Assembly: GCA_034359265.1 (NCBI GenBank)
Contig: CP136896.1
Coordinates: 32,552,001 to 32,616,000 of the forward strand
Source: Canna indica
Taxonomy: Eukaryota > Streptophyta > Magnoliopsida > Zingiberales > Cannaceae
DNA length: 64,000 nucleotides
Direction of reading: 5' to 3'
Numbering within the stretch: the first letter of the stretch is position 1; each line of letters opens with the position of its first letter. The translations under genes were made by a program, and so were the position numbers. The notes under the pieces are model-generated. The model worked only from the letters and a program-made list of their open reading frames with translations, made no database searches and had not been told where the DNA came from. Shown here piece by piece: positions 63,056 to 64,000 of this stretch.

Positions 63056-63700
63056 ATTGTAACTGTTTCGGTCATGACTACAGTTTCTTCTACAACTAAT
63101 GTAGTTGTCAAGCTGTCCTTCCCATATTCGGTGCTCGATATGGTCTCTGAGCACCACACATTCCTCAGTGGTGTGCCCATAAGTGCGATGGAATTCACAC
63201 TTATTGCTCATGTTAGTGTTAGGTGTGACCTTTTGCTTCTCGGCATTGCTGGGGTACTTGAGAAGTTGAAAGTTGTATATTTCTTGGAGATTAGCCTTCC
63301 TCTTAGTATTTAGTGGGGTTTATTCATCATATCTAGCACTAGGTTAGGGCGAGGACCTCTTTCTTTTATTGTCGTCCCATCCTCAGCAATGTCTCATGTA
63401 TCCCTTCTTATCAGGCTTTTTGCCTTATTGTCTTCGACGCTATCCTTGGTGGTCTGCCACTCAAAGCGTGTCGAACTGGGCTGTCATCCTTTGGTTTTGC
63501 GCCTGGAAATAAATGATCATGCGTTGTAGCTCCTCTAGAGTTGATTTGGTGGTCACTGAAGCACGTCACTTCTCATCATGTTTGTGTCTCTAGGTAGCGG
63601 GGGAACGCTGCTACTAGGTTGCTGCCTGTTGTCGGTAGCGTTCGTCTGACTCCGAGTGTTTATCATGATGGAGCAAGTAGGATTTACTCAGTCCCACTGT
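63056..63700 (-). pseudogene. Tat-like Ty3/gypsy leader and gag fragment
   Basis: On the minus strand, a primer-binding-like TTTGACGCTAACAGTGGGAC (about 63712-63692) resembles the TGGCGCC-type leader of Tat elements. A degenerate gag start follows (LEELQRMIIYFQAQNQRM, about 63540-63480), then the gag end with the zinc motif CEFHRTYGHTTEECVVLRDH (63200-63140) and a region rich in Arg, Asn and Ser. The Gag core between them is largely missing. It ends where it meets the RNase H of D. Confidence 0.7.
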
Positions 63701-63706
63701 TAGCGT

Positions 63707-64000
63707 CAAATGTTGTTGCCTGAAGCCGGGGGTGCTTTAAGCCTCCGCGTCTCCTTGTCCAACGAGACTCTGACGATGACCTTCAAAGACACTCTGATGC
63801 TCAAGTGGAAGAAAATTTCAAATGGTGTGTATGGAATTGGAACAAAGAGTGTACCTCAAGTGCATCATGTCTATTTTACGACGTAGTTTTAGGTATATGG
63901 CGAGGATATCTCCCGAAATTCCGCAGGGATATGCATTGAATGAATTGATTGTTACCCCATAGATTGCGGGATTATTACTGTCGAATCCTTAGTGATAAAT
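63707..64000 (-). repeat. end of a Tat-like LTR
   Basis: On the minus strand the sequence before the primer-binding region ends TTCAGGCAACA, a plausible LTR end. The LTR continues past the window edge. No gene is seen in it. Confidence 0.55.

Overview
The window is nuclear DNA from a flowering plant: a block of nested transposable elements with no intact host gene. This follows from plant-type Ty1/copia elements of the SIRE lineage, Ty3/gypsy chromoviruses of the Tekay/Del type with 2.3-2.7 kb LTRs, a Tat-like Ty3 fragment, a CACTA (En/Spm) transposon with TNP2 and TnpA-like genes, and remnants of two plant genes (GASA/snakin and N-acetylglutamate synthase). Nearly every element reading frame is broken by stops, frameshifts or deletions. 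The species cannot be named from the sequence. Element names used here (Sire1, A, X1 and so on) are local labels.

Left nest (1-32443). Positions 1-8416 are the 3' end and 3' LTR of a SIRE copia element (Sire1). Its LTR was split by CACTA-1 (1746-8052, 3-bp target duplication AGT). Sire1 sits inside the 5' LTR of chromovirus A (8417-16617). A sits in chromovirus LTR B (16618-18323), and B sits in a second SIRE LTR (Sire2: 18324-18398 and 22297-22739). Sire2 also holds the 3' half of chromovirus C (18399-22296). Sire2 abuts the RNase H of a minus-strand SIRE element X1 (22740-29031). X1 carries a solo LTR E with a perfect GGTTA target duplication, and X1 lies in a rearranged minus-strand copia fragment Y (29032-30514). 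A minus-strand Ty3 LTR F (30515-32443) follows.

Middle nest (32444-54641). SIRE element H (32444-36204 and 50050-51507) was split by element X2 (36205-50044), of the same family as X1. The 5' LTR of X2 was itself split by minus-strand chromovirus G (37014-43645). A third family member, X3 (51508-54641), lies in the 3' end of H and is cut by the left terminus of a second CACTA-like element (CACTA-2, from 54642).

Right part (54642-64000). Behind the CACTA-2 terminus lies about 3.8 kb of AT-rich DNA. It contains two degenerate exons of a GASA/snakin gene (plus strand), a hAT-like end, a further CACTA-like end and one exon of a plant N-acetylglutamate synthase gene (minus strand). This looks like gene-fragment capture. 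Then comes chromovirus D (58453-63055), cut off in RNase H and joined to a minus-strand Tat-like Ty3 5' end (63056-64000).

Most notable: the chromovirus LTRs share a conserved splice donor (AG|GTGAGTGG) and acceptor (TTTTGCAG|AGCC), suggesting a leader intron inside the LTR. In LTRs C and E that putative intron holds tandem arrays of short hairpins. In C the arms differ from unit to unit but mostly stay complementary; in E the units carry GGGC-TTCG-GCCC tetraloop hairpins. CACTA-1 carries a roughly 80-bp-arm inverted repeat upstream of its transposase. All statements are read by eye; no alignment, folding or database search was run.
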